A DNA stretch of 64,000 nt, taken from positions 72,180,629 through 72,244,628 of the forward strand of contig OW121741.1 of NCBI GenBank assembly GCA_933228675.1, given 5' to 3'. The DNA comes from Stomorhina lunata. Its lineage: Eukaryota; Arthropoda; Insecta; Diptera; Rhiniidae. This document shows, piece after piece, positions 35,801 to 49,700 of the stretch; within the stretch, counting starts at the first letter, position 1; the number at the start of each line of letters is the position of its first letter. The position numbers were made by a program, and so were the translations under genes. The notes beneath the pieces were generated by a model. That model saw nothing but the letters and a program-made list of their open reading frames with translations. It did not search any database and was not told the DNA's origin.

Positions 35801-37674
35801 TAATTGCTTTTCGTTGAGCACCGTTCTTACTCTGGTCGGTTTGCCATCTGAGGGTCCCGATGGCCGTTTTTCCCTAATACTTTTGTGTGAGCCCGATTCG
35901 CTGCCAGAATCTACAAAAAATCAAAAACCAAAAAAATCTACATTTTAATCATGCTGGCTTTTAATCAACTATTTCAATTTTATAGCAGCAACAACAGCAT
36001 TTTTTTTATTCTCATCATCATCGTCATTATCGTCATCATCAAAGTGTATAAAATAAGAATTTTTGCTAAAAAATTTCAATCAATCAATGAATTTCTAAAA
36101 TTATAATTTTTATGTACAATTTCGGCCCTTTGTATGTGGCATCTAGAGAACACATGTTGATAAATTGTTTTCCCAGACGCCAAAACGTTCGCATAAGCTA
36201 TTTCGTCTTGGCTATTCATACCTTACGCTTTCAACAGTCCATGAAGATCAAAGTAAATTCCATGCGTCAATCGTACAAGTGAATGTTGTGTCTTTTATTC
36301 ACTGAAAGATCAATTTTTTCAATACTTGAGGAATTCTTTTGGAGAAATTCTTTTAAGTAACTTTTTCTTTTAAGGGAATCACTTGAATAGTTTTTTTTAT
36401 AGTTAAAGCATTTTAAATTAATTGTTCCGTTATTATGAATAAGGAGTTGCCAACCATTTGAAAAATGTGAAACTGGAGTTGCCATATTTTAAGAAAATAA
36501 ACAAAATTTCAATTAAAAAGTAGGTTCGGTTATAAGATCAAAGGAAGTTCAGTAATTCCTAGTCTTTTAAAGATTATGTTGGTATTTTTTCGAGCTTCTA
36601 AAGTTTAATAGGTTTTTTGCGAATCTTAACATAAACAATTCTTCTTGGCCGTATGTTATATTAGCTCTGGTCTTAAACAAGTGCTCTTGGATATTAGTCC
36701 ATTAGCTACTATACGATGCCGGTGAATCCCATTGTGGAATCGGTTAATGTAACGCCTATCGCAAAAAATGGTAATGCTAATAACCCTGAAAGGTACAACA
36801 CTAGACTTTATATCGGAAAAATAGTACCGTTTGCTTTTTGACAAAGGTAAAGTGGAAGCATTGGGTGAAAATGGGGATGCTGGATACCAAGCAAAGATTC
36901 TTATTGGTCTTAACTTGCTTAGACCAGACTTATCTTTCCTAACCTTCATCTCAACTATGGACTCTAAACTACTTGTGGTATATCCCTCGGAACTTCGTTT
37001 ACACCTATTAATGAAGTAAACTAATATCTCCCGTAAGAACGACAAAAATAAGGGCGTCGGGATAGTAACCCACTCCTGGAGAAAAAAAAAACGGTCATCT
37101 CCCACTGTTAAAAGAGAACGTCCGAAACTTCAATGATAAGACCAAGTAAAAGAAAATCTTTCAAAGCTTCGCCTACGAAATCAGAGAATATGCGCACAAG
37201 ATGGAAGTGCAAGGATTTCTTAAATACGCTCGGCCTTTGACCTTAACAGGTTGTTTAAGACATTTATAATGCGTTAGATAGAGTGTGTCATCGTGCAGTT
37301 CTATCTAAACTTATAGCTGTTGGTGTCGGTAATAACATTAAATCCAGAAATCTGTATCGAGCTTTCTGAGATAATGCTCTATAAATATTCCTATAGATGG
37401 GACAGCATCCAACGAATTTAAGATTAATTGAGGCAATTTTCTCAATGACCTATTATGTCAAACTTTTGATACCACCAACTCTTTTTGCAGGTTATAGAGA
37501 TTGAGTCCAACAGGCGAAACATAAATTACTAATTAAAAATTCTAAATGGAGTCATAAGGATGGGGTGGCTTCATGCCAGAAAAGTCAAATGTTGTATGTC
37601 AATGAGTCAAAAAATAGAATCGGATGCAGCTCATTGTCTGAGAGAATTACCCCTTGTTCCAAATGTTATCGGGG

Positions 37675-37748
<74 letters not shown>

Positions 37749-40700
37749 GTTAACACATAAACGTATAACTTACAAAGCGCTTCGTTCGAGTCCACAGGGA
37801 AGAGGCCGATTTGTTGGTGCAGCTGTAGGAACGTGGAGAAGGTCAATCGACGTGGAGTTACAAACAGCGATATAAAAGGATGGTTGAGGCCTATGTATCA
37901 CTGGAAATCAAGTATAACAGAAGATGTATATCAGAACCAAAAATTAATAAAATTCCCATGTTTGGGACGGAGCTTTTAAGTCGACTGTAGTTTGAGTTGA
38001 CTTTTCTATCGCTATGGCAATTTTTTCTAATCTAATGAGGGATCTTATACCCGCAACACGATTTTGAGAGAACTATGAGAGATAAAATCAATTTGCGGCA
38101 TCAAACTTGTATCAAGGTTGTTTTCTTGGCACTCTCATCATTCCAAGCAAATTCATGTTGTATGAAATCGGTTGCGAGCTTTGTAGCGCAATCCAAATGT
38201 CCTCTTATAAAATACAATCTAAACTCTAAGAAAGTCAAAAATTAACTTTTGTAGTGTATTTTTAAATTATCTCAATTTTTTATAATGTTTTCTTAAACAT
38301 TTGAAAAAACATTGTTAATTAAGTCCTGTTTCACAAGCCAATTACATGCTGTTATCTCTTATCTAAAAGCGGAGCTTTTGCTTTGAACTTTTTCATTATC
38401 TTCTACAGATCTTAAAACTAGAAAAAACAAACCGACAAGGGGAAATCAGAGACACGATAAGAACCAGAACAACAACATTTAACATGATAAAAATTTGTTA
38501 TATAAAAAATTTGCAATATTGCAAGATAATATTCAATATTTTCAATAATAGAAGAAAAGTTTGTTTTTGCAAAACTATTAATTTTTTATAAACTTTGCTT
38601 TCCCCATATCTTTTTTCAGAGATTTTATAAAATTAAAAAAAGTTCAATGAAAAATCTTTAAATATTTTTAAAAGAGCTTTTACCGCCTTTTTGCTCTTTG
38701 TTATTATTAACATAATAATGCCGCCATTTTTCTAGTCAATGACAGTCAATAGAATTGAGTTGACTAGAATACAAAGTATTAAACAAACTTGTCTAGTAAA
38801 TTTCAATAGTTTAACAAATAAATGCACAAACAAAATCAAATACTACAATAATATTTGCTTTATCGTGATTAGATGGCAACGTCGTAGCTACAAGCAACAA
38901 CAACTAGTAAATATGTACAATAACAACAAATATTCGTACAAACATGTTGTGTTGAATTAACAACAATCTATCATTGTTTTGATCAAATGATTGATTGACT
39001 TTTCCTTAACGTACGAGTATTGCAACTAAGTTTAAGTGTAGCCGAGTTAATGTTCTTTTTTCTTTTGTATGAATTTAAGATATTTAGCATCTGATCTGCT
39101 CAATCAATAGCTTTTTTGTGACGTTGATCACGCGTCATAAATTAATATTATTTTATTGCCGATATTTTCATTTCTTTTTTGTTTTTGTCTGAACAAAAAA
39201 AAAAAAGTTGTATTTCTCAAGAACTTGTTGTTTTTGTTGAACAATGAAGATAAACGCTTGAATGCATTGTTTAAACATTTGCCTGTATGACTCTGGGGTA
39301 TTATTGATTTTACGCGTTTTTAGGCATTTATTTGCTTTGAAATCCACTGGAGACGGTAGAGTTTTTTTTCTTTATAAACATCATCATTGTCTTCATAATG
39401 ATCATTATACATTTGTCATTTGAATATACATAAACTGCAAAGTTGTTGTGCTTGATTTGTTGGATTATTGACAAATATTATCCAGTTTTTAAGAAAACTT
39501 AAATAAACATACAAATAATTTGCAAAATCTAAAACATCCATATATATCCTCTAGAGAACAGAGTTTCTTACTTGCCACTTCCTAGTGGCACCTGCAATGT
39601 TGTGAAGAGTGTTGCGAAATTTTAATGCAACGGTATTTTCCAAATACTTATGACAAAGTGTCTGACAAGTTAAGGTCAGTGTAGCAGTCTGGCAATCAGA
39701 CTTAAGTCCATTGTGTTATCCAAGAAACCAAAAGAAAGCAAAAAGCATATCACTGGTTTTCCCTGTTGAACCATCCGGTTTGCTGCAAAAAGCGCATGAG
39801 TCGGTCATTACCTACGTTAGGCCTCCAAAGAAATAAGTCCAGAGTTGATACTCTTCTCTTGACAAATCAAAGGAAGTGCTGGGAAGATATTTCAGGTATG
39901 TGCCTCCTTGTCACCGCAGCTTTTTCAAAAGTCACTAGCCGTCGCCTGCAGCCTAACGGCATGCCTTTAGACACCAACGATTTCATTAAGTCTTGATAGT
40001 CAAGTGACAGACAACAAAATTTTATATTATTGCAATTGATACACTGGGTGATGTAGAGGATGTTGGATACCAAGCAATGGTTCAGTTTGGTCTTAACTTG
40101 GTAAACCCAGACTTATATTGGTTATCCTCATCACAACTATGGACATTGTCCTCCTCCCGTTAATGTAGTGTGGTTACATGTTCTTAAAAACTATAAAAAT
40201 ATGGCTTAGGACGTCGGACTAGTAACCCACTCCAGAAAAAACTGATTAATATGAAAAAGCTAAAATTCGAATAAAAGCAGACCTAATGTGAGTAGATGAA
40301 AATTTTTCAAAGCTTGGCTTACGAAACTAGTGAATATGCGCACAAGATCGTAGCGAATGTAATTCTTAAATAGGCTTGGCCTTTGACCTTAACAGGTTGT
40401 TAATACATGTCATTTAAGTAAGTAATTGATACACTAAATTGTTTGTAGGGCTTTACAAATTCTTACTTTACTTTTAATTAATAATTTATTTTTATCCCCA
40501 AAGTCTGCCAATATGTCTGCGATGCGTTATTGTTACAATGTTCTTGTTTTCGTCTTTTCGTATCTGTCATTATTTAACATTTTTCAATAAATATTTTAGT
40601 TGTCGGTGTTATTTTTTATATTCGCTTAGAATAGTTCACATTCACACGGTAGAAATTTTCAAATGACTTGGCAATACTTGTTTGTCATTTTCCTTCAAAC

Positions 40701-43700
40701 ACTCACGCTACATTTTTTTTTGTTGTAGGACCATTAGTTAGAGGATGATCCCTACATATGCAACGCATTGTATTGGAACCAAGAAAATAGGTTATGGGAA
40801 GAAGAAGAGTAGTATTTGTGGATATTAGATTTGAACTTTTTATATTAATCTGTTATAATTACTTGACTTCCAGTCGAATACGAGTTATTCAACTAAAAAA
40901 TTAGTTTTTTCCGTAGTGTGTTGTGCGATCTGTAGGCCAGTCGACAACAAATGGATAAGCTTTAGCGAAGTGCCGGTATTACGTAAAAATTTGCATGGCA
41001 CTTTCCATTGTGATAGCGATAAAACATGCAGCTAAAGAACGAATGCTATCCACTTATCAATTGACTACAAAGGAATGAGCTCTTATTAAATTATGTGAAG
41101 TACCCTATTGTTACCGTGAAGTACCCTATTGTAACTTCAAAGTAAAATTGAAAACACCGGCTTATAAATTGTATTCCCTTTCGGTCGAATATAGATGGTA
41201 TAAATACTAAGAAGTTAGAACGAGATTTTATACCACTTTAGGAACTCGAGGCACTTAAATGCTTATTCCGCCACTTGAAAATGTGTTCAATCTAGTTGAT
41301 ATCACATTGGATTTTCATGCCCAGAATATCGAGAATTCCTGGTTCTTTTATATTTGTAAGCAACATGATTCGTGACTATTTACTCGACCTCGTTAAGTTC
41401 GAAATTTAGCATAACAGTAGGAAGAAATCAGAAATCGTTAAAAGATAATGTACTCCGATTATTTTATTGAAAGCGATTATTAGTCTTGTTTAATATAAAT
41501 TCCAAATGATTATTGCGCTTGGATTCCAATTACTATGTCATGTGTTTCTGCACCTCATTTCTTATATCATTCTCACTGCACTAATTCGCCGTTATTTTTT
41601 GACTTCCTAAGTGTAGAAGGGGTATCAAACAGGTCTTGTGAAAATTCGTTCCAATGTGAACAAAGCTCCCCACAATTTGCAGTTCTACAAAACACCTTTG
41701 CTGTCATTTTATGTTGTTGCTATTGGCCATTGCTGCTGATGATGATGGCAATAACGACTTTGACGATGATAATGATAATGTTTGAGATATAAACAAATAG
41801 ATTATGTCGCCGATATAATGTGACATTTGTTGTGCGACATATGCAGCACAATATGTTACTGTACAATTTGTATTTGTTGTTGTTATTGTTTGTATTTGTT
41901 GATACGTTTGTTTTATTATCGATTGTTTAATTTTTTTATTTGTCTTAACTTTTTTATCAATTTCATGTTTAGATGTTACGTGAACAAAGCTTCGGCTTGT
42001 TTTGTTTGTAGTGACATTTATTTTAGTTTTTGTTCTGTTTCTGCTGTTTAATTTTCAATTCCAATTCTAGGAATTTTTCGCATATGTTACTTTTTTTTTT
42101 TGGAAACAAAACATTGTTTTTCCTATGTTCTAGCTTTAGATAGCGGCTGGAATAATGAAAACTAGAGGTAGAAAGTTTTTAACATACTCTATATGTAACA
42201 CTAACATGGATGTTAATGTTAATGATGTGGTGAAGTTAATGTCTGTTAAAGACCTTACGTAGATCAAATGCAGACATAACATTAAGTTTATATTTATAAT
42301 GTGCCGTCTACAACAGACATAAAATTTCAAATGTTATTAACTAACATTCATTTTAGTGTTACATGTAGAGCAATTAGATTAAGGTTACTTAATATGCTTA
42401 ACATAAGCTTAATATTGTATTACGAATCCATTTCTTATACACTTTTTGGAAAAGTTGTTATAAGTTTGTGCTGCTGTACGTAAAACATAGAAGATAGGTC
42501 TTAGACCCACCTTTAAGATAGAATTAGAACCACTTTCTGATTTAATTTAACGACGTCCGTCTGGCTGGACCCCCATGTCAACCTATTTATCGTAGTACAG
42601 TTCGCAATTCTAAAGATGATTTGATGAAATTTGGCACAGACATTTCTTTTCATATTGAAAATGTCTAAAATGGGTCCATTCTTTTTGATATCTCAGTAGT
42701 AAAGGGTATAATATGGTCAGGCTTGACCGACTATACCACTTCCTTAATTGTTTTCAATGTAAATGTTAGGCTACGGCAAACAAAACTTAACTTGAGTATA
42801 TATATTTATATATAATTCACCGACAACATTCCAATTAGAACAAGGTGTACTTCTCTCAGACAATGAGCCGCATCCGATTCTATTTTCAGACGCATTGAAA
42901 GGGAAATACGTCTTATCGACCGGCTCCGAATGGCAAATGCATTAGTTAGAGAAGTTTTACATAGCCTAATACTCAATAACCATAGGCTAGCTGAGTTATG
43001 ACGTGAACCGCTTTTTTTTTTTTTTTGAAAATATATTTTTTCAAGAGGATCGAATGCTAATCTGCTATACCATGGCGGTTCACTTAACTTGAGTGGTATA
43101 CATAAATGTCATGGATCTAACTAATTAAACATCTATAGTCAGCTCCGAATTTACTTATGAAAGCACTAAAAAGAGTCTCTTATTTGATTGTTGTAAATAA
43201 GTTTTTGTGTTGTACTAGTATAATCATAACTGATGCCCTTAAAAGCGTTCCACGACATCATGCTGTCGTTATATACTACATACAAAAATCAATTTTGAGA
43301 AACGCACTTCTTAGAGAGTTACTTGATTTTTACTAATGGATCAAAAATTGGCATCGTCTTGGGTTCTCTTGTGTCTTATAGACTTTAATCAGGCAGAAAT
43401 TCTTGCTATACTGAAGGCAATAGACCAAATTTCAGGATAAGTAGGATGGCTGGAGATAGCTCGGATATGTAGATTAGTCCGTATATTATAATAAACTCAA
43501 TGGACACACTTAGCATCTGAGAAGAGGTGAATATAGCACCAACTTTCTAACCTAAACTAACTTATGGATCAAAACAATCAATTTCAATTTTTTTTTAAAA
43601 CCTGGTAACACTTAAACTAAATGTTATCTTCAGTTTGCAATACCTTCTATCTTCAGTTTTAAACTTGGCAATACCTTCTTAATCTAATAAAGTGCAGCCA

Positions 43701-46700
43701 ACTTACTTTTAACAAACAAAATTTTTAAGCTGTTGCTGTTGTTACAAAATAATTTTGTTTAAATGAAGAAACAAAAGCATTAATTATAGACTCACCTGAC
43801 ATTGAACCCAATTCGCTGGAATGATTATTATTACTAAGACTTGAATGATTGTTATTATTACTACAACTATTATTATTGTTGCTCTCTAGAGACGATGAAG
43901 TTAAACTACTTTGGGAGGATTTTTCTAAGACATCATGATCTTCTTTACAATATAAAATGCCACCATCTCTTAACGCAAATTCATCACCTAAGAAGCGAAG
44001 AAATAAAAATTTGTTTTTTTATTAGAAATAATAAAAAATTTAATCAATTTAAATTATTAGTTACCTGGCAGTAATTGTCTCGCACATGCTGAACAGCGAA
44101 AACATTCTATATGGAATATTTTCGTTTTTGCCCTCATCACAAAGTCATTTTTACTAAAGGAATTACCGCATTTATCACATTTAGTACCAAATAATCTGAA
44201 ATGGTAATGGAAAAAATCAATAAATAAATAAATATTTAATTTTACATAACATAAGTTATGAATTTCAAGTTCAATAAGTTTTTTAATCCACATTTACATT
44301 TTATTGTTTAATATGTAAATATTTAATTTTTGCAGAGTCTTTTTTTTTGTATATTTTTGAATTTATTACATTTTATATTTCCCTTCATTGTTTATTTAAT
44401 AAGTAGTAAATTTACTGCAAAAACACATGTATTTAAATATTTATTTTTATTAGCTTATTGTTATTTTTACTTGATTTATATGACCGATCGTATAAATACT
44501 TCTTTCTAAGTATTACCACCATCAATCATAAAACTTAAGTGTTAATTTATTAGTTTTATAGTTAAGATGTTAATAAAATGTTTAAACATTTACATTTTAA
44601 ATTTATACAAAACAATATTTACCGGCTGACTAGTTTATCGGATTACACAAAAAACACCTGTAATTTATTAATAGTTTTTTTCTTTCTTCTTCTTTTTGGA
44701 ATAAGTTTTTAATTAAATAGAAATTTTTTTGTTGTTTCCTATTTTTTTTATTTGCTTTAATTTATGGTCTTGTTATAGTTGGGGAAAAATTTTTGTTAAG
44801 CATTCAGTTCCATTGGTTTTAATATTAACTCAAGAAAGTTTAGGAAACCGGAAGTAAAAAAAACAAAAGTTGGCAACTCTGTGCAAGAAAATGTTAGTAT
44901 AGCAGGAAATTGTTATCTGGCTACTTTATTGCTTAAATAAAGTTGCCCAATGATTTGATTAACCTTCACAAATGGGTGGTAGGTAGGGTTGCCAGTCAGG
45001 CTGGATTCGAATTGTCCAGCTTTTTTAATGTTTGTCCTGTGTCAAGCTAAAATTAAATTTGTCCAGCAGAAAGGCCAAAAATTAAATATTTTTTAAGAAA
45101 AACTATTTTTATGAAAAAGAACGCAATAAAAACTTTTGGAAAATTGTATTTTTTTTCTCTTTTTTACTTAAGTGATTTATGCGTTGATTAATTGATTGCC
45201 TAATCAAGTTCATTTTGCAATAAAATAACCCTCTATCAAATTTGCCCATTGTTGGAAAGTATGATTCTATGTTTAAATTTTAAACTTATATCGTGAATTA
45301 TGTTGACGGCGGTACCAAGATAAACAAATTCTTTTATAACCTCGTTGCTATAGTTCTCAATGATCACATGTGGTCCAAGTCTTAAGTTTTGTTTTGATTC
45401 ATTGACAACTAGACCCATTTTATTACATTCCTTCTCTATTGCGAAATGTGCGTCCGTCCCATGATATCAATGTCATCGACAAACGCAAGAAGAATGTGTT
45501 TTCTGTTGAAAATTGTTTCAGATGTATTAGCTGCAGCATCTCGGACGATTTCATTTTCTCTCGATATCGCTGCGGTTAATTACGGTATTCGGTTTATCAA
45601 AAATTAAAAGATTCATCGAAGCAAATTATTAAAGCAAGTTTTTTATTATTAATGTCCAGCTAATTTTTGGGTTGTCAAACTTTTTTTCCCTTATATCCAG
45701 CTTTTTCAGGATTTGTGCCTGGCAACCCTAGTGGTAGGTCAAGTTACAGTGGTTTCTAGAGCAAAAAGAGTTTAAGTTTTAGACTTAAACATTTTTTATG
45801 GGTTTTACTCCATGACTTGTTTCAAGATTTTTTCTATGATTTTTCTGTATGAAAATTTAATTTTTCATAAATCATGGAAAATTTATAATGCTAATCTACA
45901 TATATGTATACCGATCGACTCAGAATCACTCCCTGGATATCAAAGTACAGGTCGTAACTTCAAAGATTATTTAATGAAATTTGGCACTCATATTTTGGTC
46001 CAGGAATTATCCCTTTACTTTTTGGGCAAAATTGGGTTACTATTTCGGGTATCTCCTATTTCCCGGAATAGAGTGTTTGGCTCTTTACAGCAACAGATAC
46101 AATTGTGTTTAAATAATATTCAGCATAAATATTGCTAATGGTAAACAAAATCAGCACATATATATAATTTTGTAGGAATCGGTCCATATTTGACTATACC
46201 TCCCATATAAGGCATATTCTCAAAAGTCTTGTAAATACCCAGATATCTAAAAATAACTGAATTTTATCACTAAAACTTTGCACAGATTAATATTTTGTAA
46301 ACATAAACTGATAACCGAAATTTGGTAACAATCGATAAACAACTGACCAGAGCTCCCATATCTGGTCCTCAGCAGGAAATGACATAAAACTTAAATCTAG
46401 ATTTTTCTTCTAAAATAATACATACGAGTATATGTATGTATGTCTCTAAGACCTTTTGAATTCTTGGTCCATATTAAAGCTTAGTAGTGAAGGGCTTGAC
46501 CGATTATAGCTTTTCATACTTGGTTATATTGAGCTGATAAAAAGTAAACAAGCAAGACAACTTGTTCAATTCCTAAGCCCTACACCTTTAACGAAGTGTT
46601 TTTAAAATTTTCAGGATAGGTTAGTGTAGAACTATGCTAATGAGACTTACTTAGACTAATAAGTCCACTGAGTTACCATAGAAGCTTGCATAAAGCATAT

Positions 46701-49700
46701 CATTGGATGCCCTCGAACCATGCTGATCGCCCCATTCAGACTCCAAAGATGACAGAAGATGTTTTATAGACTCCTCATCATCATTCTCTACAAATATCAC
46801 ACTTCCCTACCTTCAGACTAACATCTTTGCTTTCACTAAGACAATGTCTTGTCATGGCGGGCTCAAATATGAATAAATCTAATCTTGATAGTAACAGTAA
46901 AATGTCAGAAGGTTTCCCATCTTAAAGGGGCAATATATCCATGTATGTAATACATTCTCAGATAGATGCCCCTCTATCACTTGTTCAATTGTGTGATCAT
47001 TCTAGCGGTAGAAGCTTTCAAGTCGATTTTAAAATATTCTAGTTCATAATTTTAAAGGTAGTCCCAAGTCTTGCAATATTGTCTGCTCTACAGTACCTTT
47101 GTATGCTTTTTTTGACCTGGCTTCTCCATAAGATGGATACTAAACTCTGAGACACCACGCCGAGAGATATGTGCCAATCAATGTCGAATTCAGAAATACA
47201 GAACTCAGAAACTTACTTTTCGGGGTATTTAAGTTACTGCTGTTCTATAGGGCCGAATTCGGGACAGTGAATTTTAATAAGATGACAATTATTCGGTATT
47301 CCTATGGGAAGTACCTGAAATAATAGCCCGATTTTATCCTCCCTTTACCTTAACTAATATTTGACTCAAATTTCAGTCGACCAGCTGTAATCAGAATGTT
47401 ATTCAAAACGATCGGTATACATAAAGTTGGACCCTTGCCAATTTTTCTATGCCTTTCAGTTATGAGACTTTCCTTAAAAGGTACACATGTGCCAAAAGTT
47501 TTAAATTGCCATTGGAAGTGGGCAGAAACAATTCCGCTGTAAGACTTATCAAGTATTTACAACTTCTGGTCTTTTGGCTCGATTGTTTATTGCAACTCAA
47601 CTTTAATTGTGTTGTTAATAGGCAATATGCCATTACGTATGACAACTGATAACCGATAACAGAACCTCAGTTGCCTTGTCAATTATTAATCATAATGGCA
47701 ATAAGTTGCCAGTTATAGGTTATTTCAGCGACCGGGAATTTGTAGTTGCTGTGATTTTTATTATAAAAAAGAGGGAAAAAATATACTCCCATGAACTAAG
47801 CACATCTGTGCCATCTACTTATACATACATCTGACAATTCTTTCTGTTTTATGGCTGGATTAATTATTGCAACTCAGCTTCAATTGTGTTGCCGACATGA
47901 CATTACATATGGCAACTGAACCACAGTTGCCTTGTCAATTATTTATCATATTGAAGATGGCAACAAAAGTCAATTCTAGTTGCCAGTTTCAGATTATTTC
48001 AGCAACCGGGAATTTGTAGTTGCTGTGATTTTTGTTTGTAAAAGAGCGGAAAAAATATATTCCCATGGTCCTAAGATAAGCATCTATTCATTCGACAATG
48101 CCTAGAAACTTTATTTTCAATTTAAACCAGATTTTATTCTTTAGTCTTAAATTTTTGAGACAATCCAAATTTTACAAAGTTTTTGCTCAATCTATTGTAT
48201 GGTTTTCTTTAGAATAATCGACAACGTAAGTTGTACCATGAAGGCTAGGGGTGATGAATGGTCTTAACTTGGTCAGTCCACACTTATCTTTGTTATCCCT
48301 TTACTAAACTGTGGGTACTTAACTCCTCGTGGTATCAAACGGGCAACTATGTTAACCCATGTCAATGTAGCGAGCTAACACTTGCCGCAAGTTCTCCCAT
48401 AACAACGATAAATATATGGGTTAGGTCGTCGGGCTAGTAAGCCCTGGAAAAACAATTACTATGAATAAGCTAAAAATAGAACAAAAACTAATATTAGAAG
48501 GAGACGCCCGAAACTTTGATGGTAAGACCAAGTAATAGAAAATCTGGTCTAAGAAGTTGGAGAATATGCGCTCAAGAGCGAAGCGTGTGGCATTCTGAAA
48601 TATGCTCGGCCTTTGACCTTAATAGGTTGTAAATGTAGGCTATTTAAGTAAGTAAGTATGTAAGTAAGGTTGTGCAATATCAAGGTTGAAAACATTTCCG
48701 TGAGACCTCTGGGAACTTTTTAAAAGTTTAAATTTTTATATTTTCTTTTTCACTTTTTTCGCTGTTTGTTTTCAATTTTGCTTCTTCTTCTTAATTGCCA
48801 GTCACAATTTTCGATAACTTTTAGCAACTGGCATGTGTTGCCATATACAAAATAACATTGTTTTTAGTTGTGTTGCCAGTAGACGAAGCAACTCGGTTGC
48901 TATGCACATTTGAACAATTATATCAATTAAGCCCCAAAAATTCCTAATATCGGTGCCCACCTTTGATCACTCTCGTAATCGATCCTATCCTGTTAAATAT
49001 CCATGCTTCGAATAAACTTTCAGATGATACATGTCTTCTATCTGACTAAGTTTTATTATAAAAAAAAACTGGACTTAGTCAACAAGATCTTATAAACCCC
49101 CTTATTCTAAAACACACGTGCTAATCTAACCCCGCCAAAATTTCTCACTTATTTACCCAAAAAATTAATGACTATTTTATAGTATGCTAATATTTAAGCT
49201 ATAAAAAAATGAAATTATTTTTTTTATTTGTTATTAAAGCAAATTTGTTATTACAACGAAAAATGCAAACAAAGTGTTGCTTATTTAAGTAGTTACTACA
49301 ACTAAACTAATTTGTTAAGTAAACACTGAAGTAAATAGCAAAAAAAAAAGAAATAGTCTCATGACTGATGGATGGATGATACATTTTGCTGCTTTAGCCA
49401 GATAATAGCCAAAGTTTTTTCTTTTAGAGATTTAATTCGAAGAGTGTGGGTTGATTTTGTTGATTCTGGTGTTTTGTTAAACTTAAAATTTTGTTACGTA
49501 TAAGCAAAATGCGTTGGTTGTTGAAGAAAAATGCATGTGTCTAGAAATTATCATGGATTTTTCTTTAAACTAAACACCATTCAGCAAAAAAAATTGGTGC
49601 TATAGAAAAACAACTATTTTGTATTTTCAAGTTTTAAATATTTTTTGTTAATTTTTTTAACTTACCTAACATAATCGCGTTTGCAATATGTTTTGCCATC

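Noticed and set aside
36656..37105. 149-aa minus-strand ORF as a gene
   Set aside because: It lies inside a family D repeat, has no domain, and the frame is not kept in the other copies.
37560..37875. Tyr/Ile repeat ORFs on both strands
   Set aside because: They are translations of a pure TA microsatellite and its edges.
43002..43081. GTGAACCGC / GCGGTTCAC hairpin as a MITE
   Set aside because: Only nine bases pair and no longer arms or target duplication are visible.
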